64,000 nucleotides of DNA from JANNRR01 sp031401675. GTDB taxonomy: Bacteria > Pseudomonadota > Alphaproteobacteria > Rhodobacterales > Rhodobacteraceae. The stretch covers positions 29,125 through 93,124 of the forward strand of contig JANNRR010000050.1 in the NCBI GenBank assembly GCA_031401675.1, written 5' to 3'. Made by a program: the position numbers and the translations under genes. Position 1 is the stretch's first letter; every line of letters starts with the position of its first letter. The notes beneath the pieces were generated by a model, which saw only the letters and a program-made list of their open reading frames with translations, ran no database searches and was not told where the DNA came from. Below are positions 15,875 through 23,796 of this stretch, piece by piece.

Positions 15875-18265
15875 TCAGGTGCCGTAGGTGGCCGAATGAA
15901 GATCGCGGAGGGTGAAGACCGGGGCCGGACCCGGTTGTGCGGGCGTAAAGGTGATCGTTGCCGGATAGCCGGGAAAGATCGTGCAGGCATTGTCGCAGAA
16001 CCGGCCCGGCTGATCGGCCTCGACCGCGACGAACAGGGCCAGCGCTTCGGCGGAAATGGTGATCTTCCAGCCGGTGCCGGAGGCTTCGACCGATTGGTGC
16101 AGCCGGGGCGGCAACAGGTCGTAGGTTTTCCACGGGTCCGGCGCAAAGACATCACCGGCATGGGTGCCGCCCGGGGTGCGCCAGACGGTCGCCAGCACTT
16201 CGCCCGGCCGCAAGCTGCCCGCCGCCAGTGTGACGACTTCAAGTGCGGCATCCGGGCCCACCGTGACCGCATGCGTGCCCAGCAGGCGCACCGCCCCCGT
16301 CATCTCGGCGGCATAGACATCCAGCGTGATCGCCACCGGAGCAGCGGTATCATTCACCGCCCGCAGCACCTGCCCGCCATCCTTCGGCACCGCCACCACC
16401 GTTACCGGCGCGTAGAAATGCTTGGCCATGTGGTGCAGCAGTTTCCAGCCGCCGCCGTGATCGAGGCTCGACCATGAACACACCGGCCAGGTGTCGTTCA
16501 ACTGCCAGATCAGCGTGCCCATGCAATGCGGCTTCAGGCTGCGCCAGTGGGTGACGGCGGTCTTTATCGCCAGCCCCTGCTGGACCTGGCTCAGATACAC
16601 GAAATTCTCGAAATCCACCGGGAAGCGGAAATAGCGGAACATGGTTTCGGCGATCCGCGCGTTGCCGCCGGCGTTCTTCTGGTGGCTTTCCATCACGGGG
16701 GAGGCGATGTTCCAGTCCTTTGAGTTGGCGAATTTCCGGATCACGTCCATCGACGGGTAGCTTTGAAAGCCGAATTCCGAGCAGAAGCGCGGGCTGACAT
16801 CGCGGTAATGATCGAAATCGCGGCGCTCGTGCCACACGCTCCAGAAATGCATGTCGCCGCTGCTGTCGTCGTGCCAGGCATCGCCGAAATTCATCGGCCC
16901 GGAGGAGGGGGAGGAGGGCCACCAGTTGGCTTCTGGAACAATCACCTTCAACCCGGCCTCGATGGTCCGGTTGAGCCGGTCATAGTTCACAAGGTAGCGG
17001 TCGCGGTTTTCGCGGCTCTCGGGGAACCAGGTCAGAGCCCCGATCAACTCGTTGTCACCACACCAAAGCGCGATGCAGGCATGATGATGCAGGCGATTGG
17101 CCTGTTGCTGAACTTCACGGCCGACTTCTCCGAGAAACTCGGGCGTCGACGGGTAGAGGTTGCAGGCAAACATGAAATCCTGCCAAACCATCAGGCCCAA
17201 CTCGTCGCAGATATCGTAAAACCAGCCCGGCTCGTAGCGCCCGCCGCCCCAGACTCGGATCATGTTCATGTTGGCATCGACTGTCGACTGCAGCAGATCG
17301 CGGGTTGCCTCGGGCGTGATGTTCGAGGCCAGCGCATCCTGCGGTATCCAGTTCGAGCCCTTGGCAAACACATCGCGGCCGTTGACGCGGAACTTGAACC
17401 CGATGCCCGCAGCGTCCTTTTCGGTAATCAAATCCAGAGCGCGAAAGCCGATCCGCCGCGTGATTGTCTGGCCACCCACCGTTATGACAAGATCGTGCAG
17501 GACCTGTGCGCCCTGCCCGGCAGGCCACCACAGGTCGGGGTTATTGATCACGACGCTGGCGGCGATCAACCCTGCATGCGCCTTACCTTGCGCCGTCGCG
17601 CCCGCAACGGAGACAGTGACAGGACCATCAGCGATTTCAAGCGTTTGACCTGTAATGCTTACGGTAACCCTTCCCGGTTCATGGTGCTGAGTGATCACGG
17701 GGTTGCATATCTCTGGTCTGCCCAAAGGCCCCAGCCGCACCACCCCGTAAACCCCGAACGGGGCCAGCGCGATGTTCCAGTCCCAGCCGAAATCGCAGGC
17801 CGGTTTGCGCAACATGTTGCCGCTCGGGATCGGACAGTTGCTGGTGGAATAGGGGATGTAGAACGGCATCGCTGCCTGCCGCTCTGCCGCCACCCGAACC
17901 GGCGAGGCAAAGCGGATGCTGATCTCGTTCTCGCCTACCCGCAACGCTCCTGACAGATCGGCACTATGGCTTCGGAACATCGTGTCGGCCTGCAATACCG
18001 AAGTGCCGTTGACGAACACCTCGGCGACGGTGTCCAGCATCGAGATCACCAGCCGCAGATCGACGCGCGCCACCGTAAACCGCCGCGAGATCACCCAGTC
18101 GCGCTCGGCGATCCAGCGCAGCCCGTATTCGTTCCGCCCGAAGTACGGGTCGGGGATCAGCCCGGCCGCGTGCAGTGCCGAAATGCCGTCGCCCGGCACG
18201 GCCATGTCACAGCGCCACGCCCCCGTGTCGTCCACGAGGGCCCATTGGCCGGCCAGATCAAGCAT
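15875..18265 (-). CDS. Beta-mannosidase (glycoside hydrolase family 2)
   Basis: This 796-residue protein is a GH2 beta-mannosidase-like exoglycosidase. An N-terminal sugar-binding jelly roll (LAGQWALVDDTGAW, VPGDGISALHAAGLIPDPYF, NEYGLRWIAERDW) is followed by an immunoglobulin-like domain and a TIM barrel. CDFGWDWNIALAPFGVYG, RVWGGGRYEP, MVWQDFMFACNLYP and LWCGDNELIGAL (acid/base region) are typical, as is FCSEFGFQSYP with the nucleophilic glutamate. No signal peptide is seen, so it would act on imported oligosaccharides. The ATG at 18265 lies one base after the stop of the ATPase gene, so start and stop are effectively coupled; an upstream ATG inside the ATPase gene is rejected. It is the best clue to the importer's substrate: a beta-mannoside or similar manno-oligosaccharide. 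Confidence 0.9.
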   Translation of the reverse strand: MLDLAGQWALVDDTGAWRCDMAVPGDGISALHAAGLIPDPYFGRNEYGLRWIAERDWVISRRFTVARVDLRLVISMLDTVAEVFVNGTSVLQADTMFRSHSADLSGALRVGENEISIRFASPVRVAAERQAAMPFYIPYSTSNCPIPSGNMLRKPACDFGWDWNIALAPFGVYGVVRLGPLGRPEICNPVITQHHEPGRVTVSITGQTLEIADGPVTVSVAGATAQGKAHAGLIAASVVINNPDLWWPAGQGAQVLHDLVITVGGQTITRRIGFRALDLITEKDAAGIGFKFRVNGRDVFAKGSNWIPQDALASNITPEATRDLLQSTVDANMNMIRVWGGGRYEPGWFYDICDELGLMVWQDFMFACNLYPSTPEFLGEVGREVQQQANRLHHHACIALWCGDNELIGALTWFPESRENRDRYLVNYDRLNRTIEAGLKVIVPEANWWPSSPSSGPMNFGDAWHDDSSGDMHFWSVWHERRDFDHYRDVSPRFCSEFGFQSYPSMDVIRKFANSKDWNIASPVMESHQKNAGGNARIAETMFRYFRFPVDFENFVYLSQVQQGLAIKTAVTHWRSLKPHCMGTLIWQLNDTWPVCSWSSLDHGGGWKLLHHMAKHFYAPVTVVAVPKDGGQVLRAVNDTAAPVAITLDVYAAEMTGAVRLLGTHAVTVGPDAALEVVTLAAGSLRPGEVLATVWRTPGGTHAGDVFAPDPWKTYDLLPPRLHQSVEASGTGWKITISAEALALFVAVEADQPGRFCDNACTIFPGYPATITFTPAQPGPAPVFTLRDLHSATYGT

Positions 18266-18266
18266 G

Positions 18267-19346
18267 TCACAGTCTCTTTTCGCTCTGCTTGTCAAACAGC
18301 GAGGCGCGGGCGGCATCGAAACCGATCAGAATCCGGTCGCCGGCCTTGACCTGCGCCTGGCCATCCATGCGAAACCGCAGCGGCGTACCCCCGACACTGG
18401 TCCAGACCAGCGTATCGGACCCCATCGGCTCGACAATCTCGACCGTCGCCTCGGTCGAAAACGGCAGGTGCCGGGCAGCGTCGCCAGAATGGATGTGCTC
18501 GGGCCTGATCCCGAACCAGCCAGGGCCGGACGTCCGCGCACCCTCGAACTGATACCCCGTCAGCGGCAACTTGACGCCGCCGGTCACGAAATGTTCGCCG
18601 TCGACCATGCCTTCGAAAAAGTTGATCTCGGGGCTGCCGATGAAGCCCGCCACATACTTGTTCTGCGGCCGGTTGTAGATCTCGTTCGGGCTGGCCAATT
18701 GCATGATCGACCCGCTTTTCATCACCGCGATGCGGTCGGCCAGCGTCAGCGCCTCGATCTGGTCGTGCGTCACATAGATCATGGTGTTGCCCAGGCGATG
18801 ATGCAACCGCTTGATCTCGACTCGCAGATCGGCGCGCAGCTTGGCATCCAGGTTCGACAACGGCTCGTCGAACAGGAACACGTCGACATCGCGGACCAGC
18901 GCCCGCCCGATCGCCACCCGCTGCCGCTGCCCGCCGGAAAGTGCTGTCGGCTTGCGCTGCAGGAACGGCTGCAACTGCAGGATCTCGGCCGCCCGCTGTA
19001 CCCGCTTGTCAACCTCGGCCTTCGGCATCCCGGCAACCCGCAGACCAAACGACAGGTTCTTTTCCACCGTCATCTGCGGATAGAGCGCATAGGACTGGAA
19101 CACCATGCCGATGCCGCGATCCTTCGGCTCTTCCCAGGTCACGTTCTTGCCGTTGATGAATATCTGCCCGGTTGACGGCTCCAGAAGCCCGGCGATGCAG
19201 TTCAGCAATGTCGACTTGCCGCAGCCCGACGCGCCCAGAAGCACGATGAACTCGCCGTCGCCAATGTCGATATCGAACGATTTCAGAACCGTTACCGCCC
19301 CGAACGACAGCGACACACCCCGGACCGAGACACTGATCTTTTCCAT
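18267..19346 (-). CDS. Sugar ABC transporter ATPase (UgpC/MalK type)
   Basis: This 359-residue cytoplasmic ATPase energises the adjacent permeases. Walker A (LLGASGCGKSTLLN), Q loop (MVFQSYALYPQMTV), signature (ALSGGQRQRVAIGRALVRD), Walker B (VFLFDEPLSNLDAKL) and H loop (YVTHDQIEALTLADR) are all intact. A C-terminal TOBE-like regulatory domain (GIRPEHIHSG ... IEPMGSDTLVW type) marks the MalK/UgpC group. The ATG at 19346 is nine bases after AAGGG; an ATG at 19355, overlapping the permease stop as ATGA, would add three residues and cannot be excluded. The beta-mannosidase gene begins one base after its stop. Confidence 0.95.
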   Translation of the reverse strand: MEKISVSVRGVSLSFGAVTVLKSFDIDIGDGEFIVLLGASGCGKSTLLNCIAGLLEPSTGQIFINGKNVTWEEPKDRGIGMVFQSYALYPQMTVEKNLSFGLRVAGMPKAEVDKRVQRAAEILQLQPFLQRKPTALSGGQRQRVAIGRALVRDVDVFLFDEPLSNLDAKLRADLRVEIKRLHHRLGNTMIYVTHDQIEALTLADRIAVMKSGSIMQLASPNEIYNRPQNKYVAGFIGSPEINFFEGMVDGEHFVTGGVKLPLTGYQFEGARTSGPGWFGIRPEHIHSGDAARHLPFSTEATVEIVEPMGSDTLVWTSVGGTPLRFRMDGQAQVKAGDRILIGFDAARASLFDKQSEKRL

Positions 19347-19351
19347 GTTTG

Positions 19352-20254
19352 TCATCCCTTGACCGCTCCGGCGGCAATGCCGCGGACGAAGTATTTGCCG
19401 GACAGAAAGTAGATGGTCAGCGGGACCAGGCCGGTCAGAATGGTCGCCGCCATTTCGACATTGTATTCCTTCACGCCCTGCAGCGAATTGACGATATTGT
19501 TCAACTGCACCGTCATCGGATAGTTCGTGGGTCCGGCATAGATGACCCCGAAAAGAAAGTCGTTCCAGATGCCTGTAACCTGCAAGATCACCGCCACGGT
19601 AAAGATCGGCAGCGACATCGGCATCAGGACCTGAAAGAAAATGCGCCAATAGCCCGCGCCATCGACCCGCGCCGCCTTGAACAACTCGGGCGGCAACGAC
19701 GCGAAGTAGTTGCGGAACAGCAGCGTCAGAATCGGAAGGCCGAACACGGTATGCACGAATACCACCGCATAAAGCGTCGAATAGATGCCCATTTCCCGGG
19801 TGATGATCACCAGCGGATACAAAAACACCTGATACGGGATAAAAGAGCCGACCAGCAGGATGGTGAAAGACCATTCCGCAAGCTTGAACGGCCAGTTCGC
19901 CAGCGAATACCCCGAGATCGACGCCACCGCGATCGACACGACGACGGAAGGTATAGTGATGAAGACCGAATTCCAGAAACCCGGTGCCAGCCCCGTGCAG
20001 TTGAGCCCGGTGCAGGCAGCCGACCAGGCCTTGATCCAGGCGTCGAATGTGGGGCGCAGCGTCGGGATGAAGATATTGCCCTCGCGGATCTGGTCAAGAT
20101 CCTTGAGCGAGGTGATGATCATCACATAAAGCGGGATCAGATAGTAGATCGAGGTGACGATCAGCAAAGCATAGATCAGCACGCGGCCCGGCGCGAACAT
20201 CGGTTTGGGCTTGGCTCCGGAAGGCGTGATCGCGGATGCTGTGAGCATGGTCAT
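19352..20254 (-). CDS. Sugar ABC transporter permease (MalG type)
   Basis: This ~300-residue inner-membrane protein has about six hydrophobic helices (for example VLIYALLIVTSIYYLIPLYV and SVFITIPSVVVSIAVASISG). The EAA loop that docks on the ATPase is visible: SLPPELFKAARVDGAGYWRI. It ends with LIPLTIYFLSGKYFVRG-like sequence typical of CUT1 MalG proteins. The start at 20254 (MTMLTAS) follows the preceding permease stop by seven bases with AGGGG ten bases upstream. It pairs with the gene before it as the transmembrane dimer. Confidence 0.93.
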   Translation of the reverse strand: MTMLTASAITPSGAKPKPMFAPGRVLIYALLIVTSIYYLIPLYVMIITSLKDLDQIREGNIFIPTLRPTFDAWIKAWSAACTGLNCTGLAPGFWNSVFITIPSVVVSIAVASISGYSLANWPFKLAEWSFTILLVGSFIPYQVFLYPLVIITREMGIYSTLYAVVFVHTVFGLPILTLLFRNYFASLPPELFKAARVDGAGYWRIFFQVLMPMSLPIFTVAVILQVTGIWNDFLFGVIYAGPTNYPMTVQLNNIVNSLQGVKEYNVEMAATILTGLVPLTIYFLSGKYFVRGIAAGAVKG

Positions 20255-20261
20255 GATGTGA

Positions 20262-21173
20262 TCAACCCCTGCTTTTCTTGCCGAATTCGACGATGATCCA
20301 CGGCACCAGGATGATGGCGGTGGCAAGCAGCAACACGGATGATGCTGCCGTTCCTTGCGCCAGAGCCCCGACGAACAGCTTTTCGTAGATATACATGGAT
20401 GGCACCTGCGACGAGTTGCCCGGCCCCCCTTGGGTCAAGGCCAGAACCAGATCGTAGACGCGCACCGAACCCGATGCCACGATGACAAAGATCGTGATCA
20501 TCACCGGCCGCATCATCGGGATGACAATCTGCATATAGGTCCGCCATTTCGGAATCCCGTCCACCCGCGCTGCGCGCCAGATATCATCGTCAATTCCCCG
20601 CAAGCCCGCCAGCATCAGCGCCATCACCAGCCCGGTGCCTTGCCACAGCCCTGCGATCACCACCGTGTAGATCGACATGTCTCGGTTGGTGAGCCAGTCA
20701 AAGGAAAAGGTCGTCCAGCCAAGGTCGCGGACCGTCTTTTCCAGGCCGAAGGCCGGATTCAGGATCCAGGCCCAGACCTTGCCGGTCACGATGAACGACA
20801 ACGCAAAGGGATAAAGGTAGATCGTACGAAAAACGCCCTCGGCACGGATCCTCTGATCCATCAGCACCGCCAGCAGAAACCCGATGATGAAGGCAAAGCC
20901 GGAATACAGGATGCCGTAGATCGCCAGATTGGTGATCGAGGTGATCCAGCGCGGCGTGTTCCACAGCCGTACATACTGGTCCCATCCCACCCAGTTGTCG
21001 TAGAACTCCTGCGGGGTGAAGATCGGCAGGGTCTTGATGCCCGTGAAGGACGACGCGACCGTCCAGGCGGTGCTTCCGATGAACACCACCAGCACGATGA
21101 AGATCATCGGTGATGCGGCCATCTTGGAGGTCATATTCCGGAAAAGGGGATTTGGCCGCTTCAATCCAGACAT
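20262..21173 (-). CDS. Sugar ABC transporter permease (MalF type)
   Basis: This 303-residue inner-membrane protein has an N-terminal hydrophobic segment (SPMIFIVLVVFIGSTAWTVA), further helices (GILYSGFAFIIGFLLAVLM; AAIGLILVP-type C-terminus) and an EAA loop (GIDDDIWRAARVDGIPKWRT). The VLALTQGGPGNSSQVPSMYI stretch is typical of the CUT1 MalF partner. AAGGGGG lies a few bases before the ATG. It follows the binding-protein gene after a 79-base gap that holds a strong hairpin. Confidence 0.93.
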   Translation of the reverse strand: MSGLKRPNPLFRNMTSKMAASPMIFIVLVVFIGSTAWTVASSFTGIKTLPIFTPQEFYDNWVGWDQYVRLWNTPRWITSITNLAIYGILYSGFAFIIGFLLAVLMDQRIRAEGVFRTIYLYPFALSFIVTGKVWAWILNPAFGLEKTVRDLGWTTFSFDWLTNRDMSIYTVVIAGLWQGTGLVMALMLAGLRGIDDDIWRAARVDGIPKWRTYMQIVIPMMRPVMITIFVIVASGSVRVYDLVLALTQGGPGNSSQVPSMYIYEKLFVGALAQGTAASSVLLLATAIILVPWIIVEFGKKSRG

Positions 21174-21202
21174 TGGTTTTCCCCCTTAAGCTTGCCGAAT
21201 TT

Positions 21203-21224
21203 GGCCCGGCATTTCTGCCGGGCC
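21203..21224 (-). promoter_or_regulatory. Intercistronic hairpin after the binding-protein gene
   Basis: GGCCCGGCA (21203-21211) pairs perfectly with TGCCGGGCC (21216-21224) over a 4-base loop. It lies between the binding-protein stop and the first permease. In malE-type operons such hairpins protect the upstream mRNA and give excess binding protein over permease; that role is inferred here. Confidence 0.7.
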
Positions 21225-21252
21225 GGTTGTCACTTAGCAAAGGATCCGAAGA

Positions 21253-22488
21253 TCACATTGGTGCGGCTTCGATGATCGCTGCGAACTGCTCTTGTGCCAC
21301 TTCCGGCGTGATCGACAGGTCCGAGAAGAACTCTTTCATCACGTCGTTGATCTGGTTGAGCGAGTCGCGATCCAGCATCTGCGAGTTGTTCGGGAACACT
21401 TTCGTGCCTTTGTCGAGAATCTCGAGGCCCTTCTGCATGCAGTCATTGGCCGCGGTCAGGTCCACGTCGGCGCGCATCGGCAGCGAGCCTTTCTTCAGGT
21501 TGAAGGCGACCTGAACTTCCTTGGTCACCATCATCGAGGCCATGGCCAGCTGTGCCTTGGTCACTTCGGGGTCTTCGTTTTTCGGGAAGTAGAACACATC
21601 CCCGCCCGTTCCCAGAACCGGTTCGACGCCCAGACCCGGCAGGCAATCGAAGTCCTTGCCGGCAACCATGCCCGCCACGGCAAACTCGCCGCCAGCCCAG
21701 TCACCCATCACGTTAGCCGCGGCCTTGCCCTGGATCACCAAAGCAACAGCGTCATTCCACTGCGGAACCACGGTTTTGGGGTCGATGATTTGACGAGCCT
21801 GGTCGATGGCTTGGAACACGGCGGCGAATTCAGCGCCGCGTGCCATCTCCATGTTGCGGTCCTTGTAGACTGCGACATAGTTGTCGACGCCTGCGATGGC
21901 GACGATCAGGTCTTCCGTCAGCAGCCCGATTGGCCAGCCTTCGGCGAGCGACAGCGGGATGATGCCCTTTGCCTTCAGCGCGGGGGCTGCAGCGATCATC
22001 TCGGCCCAGTTTTGCGGCGGCGCGATGCCGGCATCTTCATAGACCTTGCGGTTGGTCCACATCCATTGACCGGAATGCAGGTTCACCGGCACGCAGTAGA
22101 TCTTGCCGTCGAGGGTGCAGCTGTCCATCTGCGATTTCGGGCGCAGGATGGTTGCCCAGTCTTCGGCGCTCGCAAGCTCGGTCAGATCCTGCATCAGGCC
22201 AGCCGCGATCAGATCGTCCGCGTCCTTGCCGGGGTTCAGCTGGGTGGCACCCATCGGGTTGCCGCCGAGGATCCGGCTGATGATGATCGGGCGGGCCACG
22301 TCGCCCGAACCGGCAATCGCGCCATCGACCCACTTGTTGCCGGTGGCGTCGAACGCCTTGGCAAACTCGGCCACGGCGGCGGCTTCGCCACCGGATGTCC
22401 ACCAGTGCGTCACTTCCACATCGGCCGCATATGCCGCCGACGTTCCGCACAGCGCGGTCGCGGCAAGCAAGGTCTTCATCAGTTTCAT
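21253..22488 (-). CDS. Sugar ABC transporter substrate-binding protein
   Basis: This 411-residue periplasmic protein has signal peptide MKLMKTLLAATALCGTSAAYA with cleavage after AYA. The mature part shows the CUT1 family-1 binding-protein layout: DVEVTHWWTSGGEAAAVAEF at the N-terminus, LNPGKDADDLIAAGLMQDLT, VPVNLHSGQWMWTNRKVYEDA and NVMGDWAGGEF. Such proteins capture a mono- or oligosaccharide and deliver it to the permeases. GGAGG lies seven bases before the ATG. It is the first gene of the operon and is divergent from the LacI-type regulator, with a perfect inverted repeat 19 bases upstream of its start. Confidence 0.95.
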   Translation of the reverse strand: MKLMKTLLAATALCGTSAAYAADVEVTHWWTSGGEAAAVAEFAKAFDATGNKWVDGAIAGSGDVARPIIISRILGGNPMGATQLNPGKDADDLIAAGLMQDLTELASAEDWATILRPKSQMDSCTLDGKIYCVPVNLHSGQWMWTNRKVYEDAGIAPPQNWAEMIAAAPALKAKGIIPLSLAEGWPIGLLTEDLIVAIAGVDNYVAVYKDRNMEMARGAEFAAVFQAIDQARQIIDPKTVVPQWNDAVALVIQGKAAANVMGDWAGGEFAVAGMVAGKDFDCLPGLGVEPVLGTGGDVFYFPKNEDPEVTKAQLAMASMMVTKEVQVAFNLKKGSLPMRADVDLTAANDCMQKGLEILDKGTKVFPNNSQMLDRDSLNQINDVMKEFFSDLSITPEVAQEQFAAIIEAAPM

Positions 22489-22506
22489 ATTGAGTCCTCC
22501 CTGACT

Positions 22507-22542
22507 TCTAAATCGTTATAGATTTTGCTACAACGATTTAGA
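22507..22542. promoter_or_regulatory. Inverted-repeat operator candidate for the LacI-type regulator
   Basis: TCTAAATCGTT (22507-22517) and AACGATTTAGA (22532-22542) are perfect 11-bp inverted arms, centre to centre 25 bp apart, in an AT-rich island of otherwise GC-rich DNA. The inner half AATCGTTATAGATT is also partly symmetric. It lies between the divergent binding-protein and regulator genes, the usual place for a LacI-family operator controlling both. Confidence 0.7.
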
Positions 22543-22675
22543 ATTCGCAATCAAGCCCGAATCTGCGCCTTCGCTGACTTTATCACCGAAGGAGATGCCA
22601 AGGGCCTGATTTCACTGGACCGAAGCCTGCAGCACCAAACAGCCTGGCGGCCGCGAATCGGGGGGGACGACGGCT

Positions 22676-23722
22676 ATGGACGAATCGCTTTTGCCGAAAT
22701 TCGCGCCCGCGCCGGGGTCCGAGGCCGAGGAACGCCCGACGCTGAAGACCATCGCCCGGCTGTCGGGTCTGGCCGTGCCCACCGTGTCGCGGGCCCTGAA
22801 CGACGCGCCCGACATCGGCGAGGATACCAAGCGCCGCGTCAAGGAGATTGCGCACCAGATCGGCTACCGGCCCAACCGCGCCGGGGTCCGCCTGCGCACC
22901 GGCAAGACCAATGTGATCGCACTGGTGCTGTCGACCGAAGGCGACATGATGAACCATACCGGCCGGCTGATCTCGTCTCTGGCCGGATCGCTGCGGGGCA
23001 CCGCCTATCACCTGAACATCACCCCGTTCTTCCCCAGCGAGGATCCGATGACCCCGATCCGCTACGTGGTCGAAACCGCGTCCGCAGACGGCATCATCCT
23101 GAACCAGATCGAAACCCACGATCCGCGCATCCGCTATCTGATGGCGCGGGATTTTCCCTTTGCCACCCACGGCCGCACCGAATGGTGCGACAGCCACGCC
23201 TACTACGACTTCGACAACACCGAATTCGGCCGCATTGCCGTCGAGGCGCTGGTGGCCAAGGGGCGGCACCGGCTGATGATGCTGTCGCCGCCGCGCCTGC
23301 AGAATTATGCGCGCAACATGATCGACGGTGCCACCACTGCCGCCCGGCGGCTGCAGGTCGACTTCTGCGTGCTCGACAGCATTACCGCCGACAACCAGGC
23401 CGAACAGATCGAAGTGGCGGCAACCGCCTGCCTTGCCGGCCCCGACCGGCCCGACGCCTTCATCGTGCCATCGGCATCTGCCAGCATGGCGGTGATTTCT
23501 GCCGCCGAGGACCTGGGGCTGGAACTGGGCCGCGATTTCGACCTGATGTCGAAAGAGGCGACGCCGTTCCTGCGCCGGTTTCGCCGCGACATCCTGACGG
23601 TGCGCGAGGATGTCAGGCACGCTGGCTCATTCCTGTCACGCGCCATCCAGCACCGGATCGACCACCGCAACGCGCCGCCGATGCAGCGGCTGGACCGGCC
23701 CAGCCTGACGCCCGAGGTCTGA
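22676..23722 (+). CDS. LacI-family transcriptional regulator
   Basis: This 348-residue regulator has an N-terminal LacI helix-turn-helix at residues 22-45 (PTLKTIARLSGLAVPTVSRA, LNDAPDIGEDTKRRV), the hinge GYRPNRAGVRLRTGKTNVI, and a periplasmic-binding-protein-like effector domain (ALVLS, GIILNQIETHDPR, FVPSASASMAVISAAEDLG). It is divergent from the sugar importer and presumably represses it in the absence of the imported sugar. G-rich sequence precedes the ATG by nine bases. It is convergent with the leucine-rich-repeat gene. Confidence 0.92.
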   Translation: MDESLLPKFAPAPGSEAEERPTLKTIARLSGLAVPTVSRALNDAPDIGEDTKRRVKEIAHQIGYRPNRAGVRLRTGKTNVIALVLSTEGDMMNHTGRLISSLAGSLRGTAYHLNITPFFPSEDPMTPIRYVVETASADGIILNQIETHDPRIRYLMARDFPFATHGRTEWCDSHAYYDFDNTEFGRIAVEALVAKGRHRLMMLSPPRLQNYARNMIDGATTAARRLQVDFCVLDSITADNQAEQIEVAATACLAGPDRPDAFIVPSASASMAVISAAEDLGLELGRDFDLMSKEATPFLRRFRRDILTVREDVRHAGSFLSRAIQHRIDHRNAPPMQRLDRPSLTPEV

Positions 23723-23796
23723 CCGGCCCGCACCGGCAGGGCCAAGCCGGGATTTTGTTGGGTGGGGGATCGCGGCGGGTGATGGGTATTCGGCTG

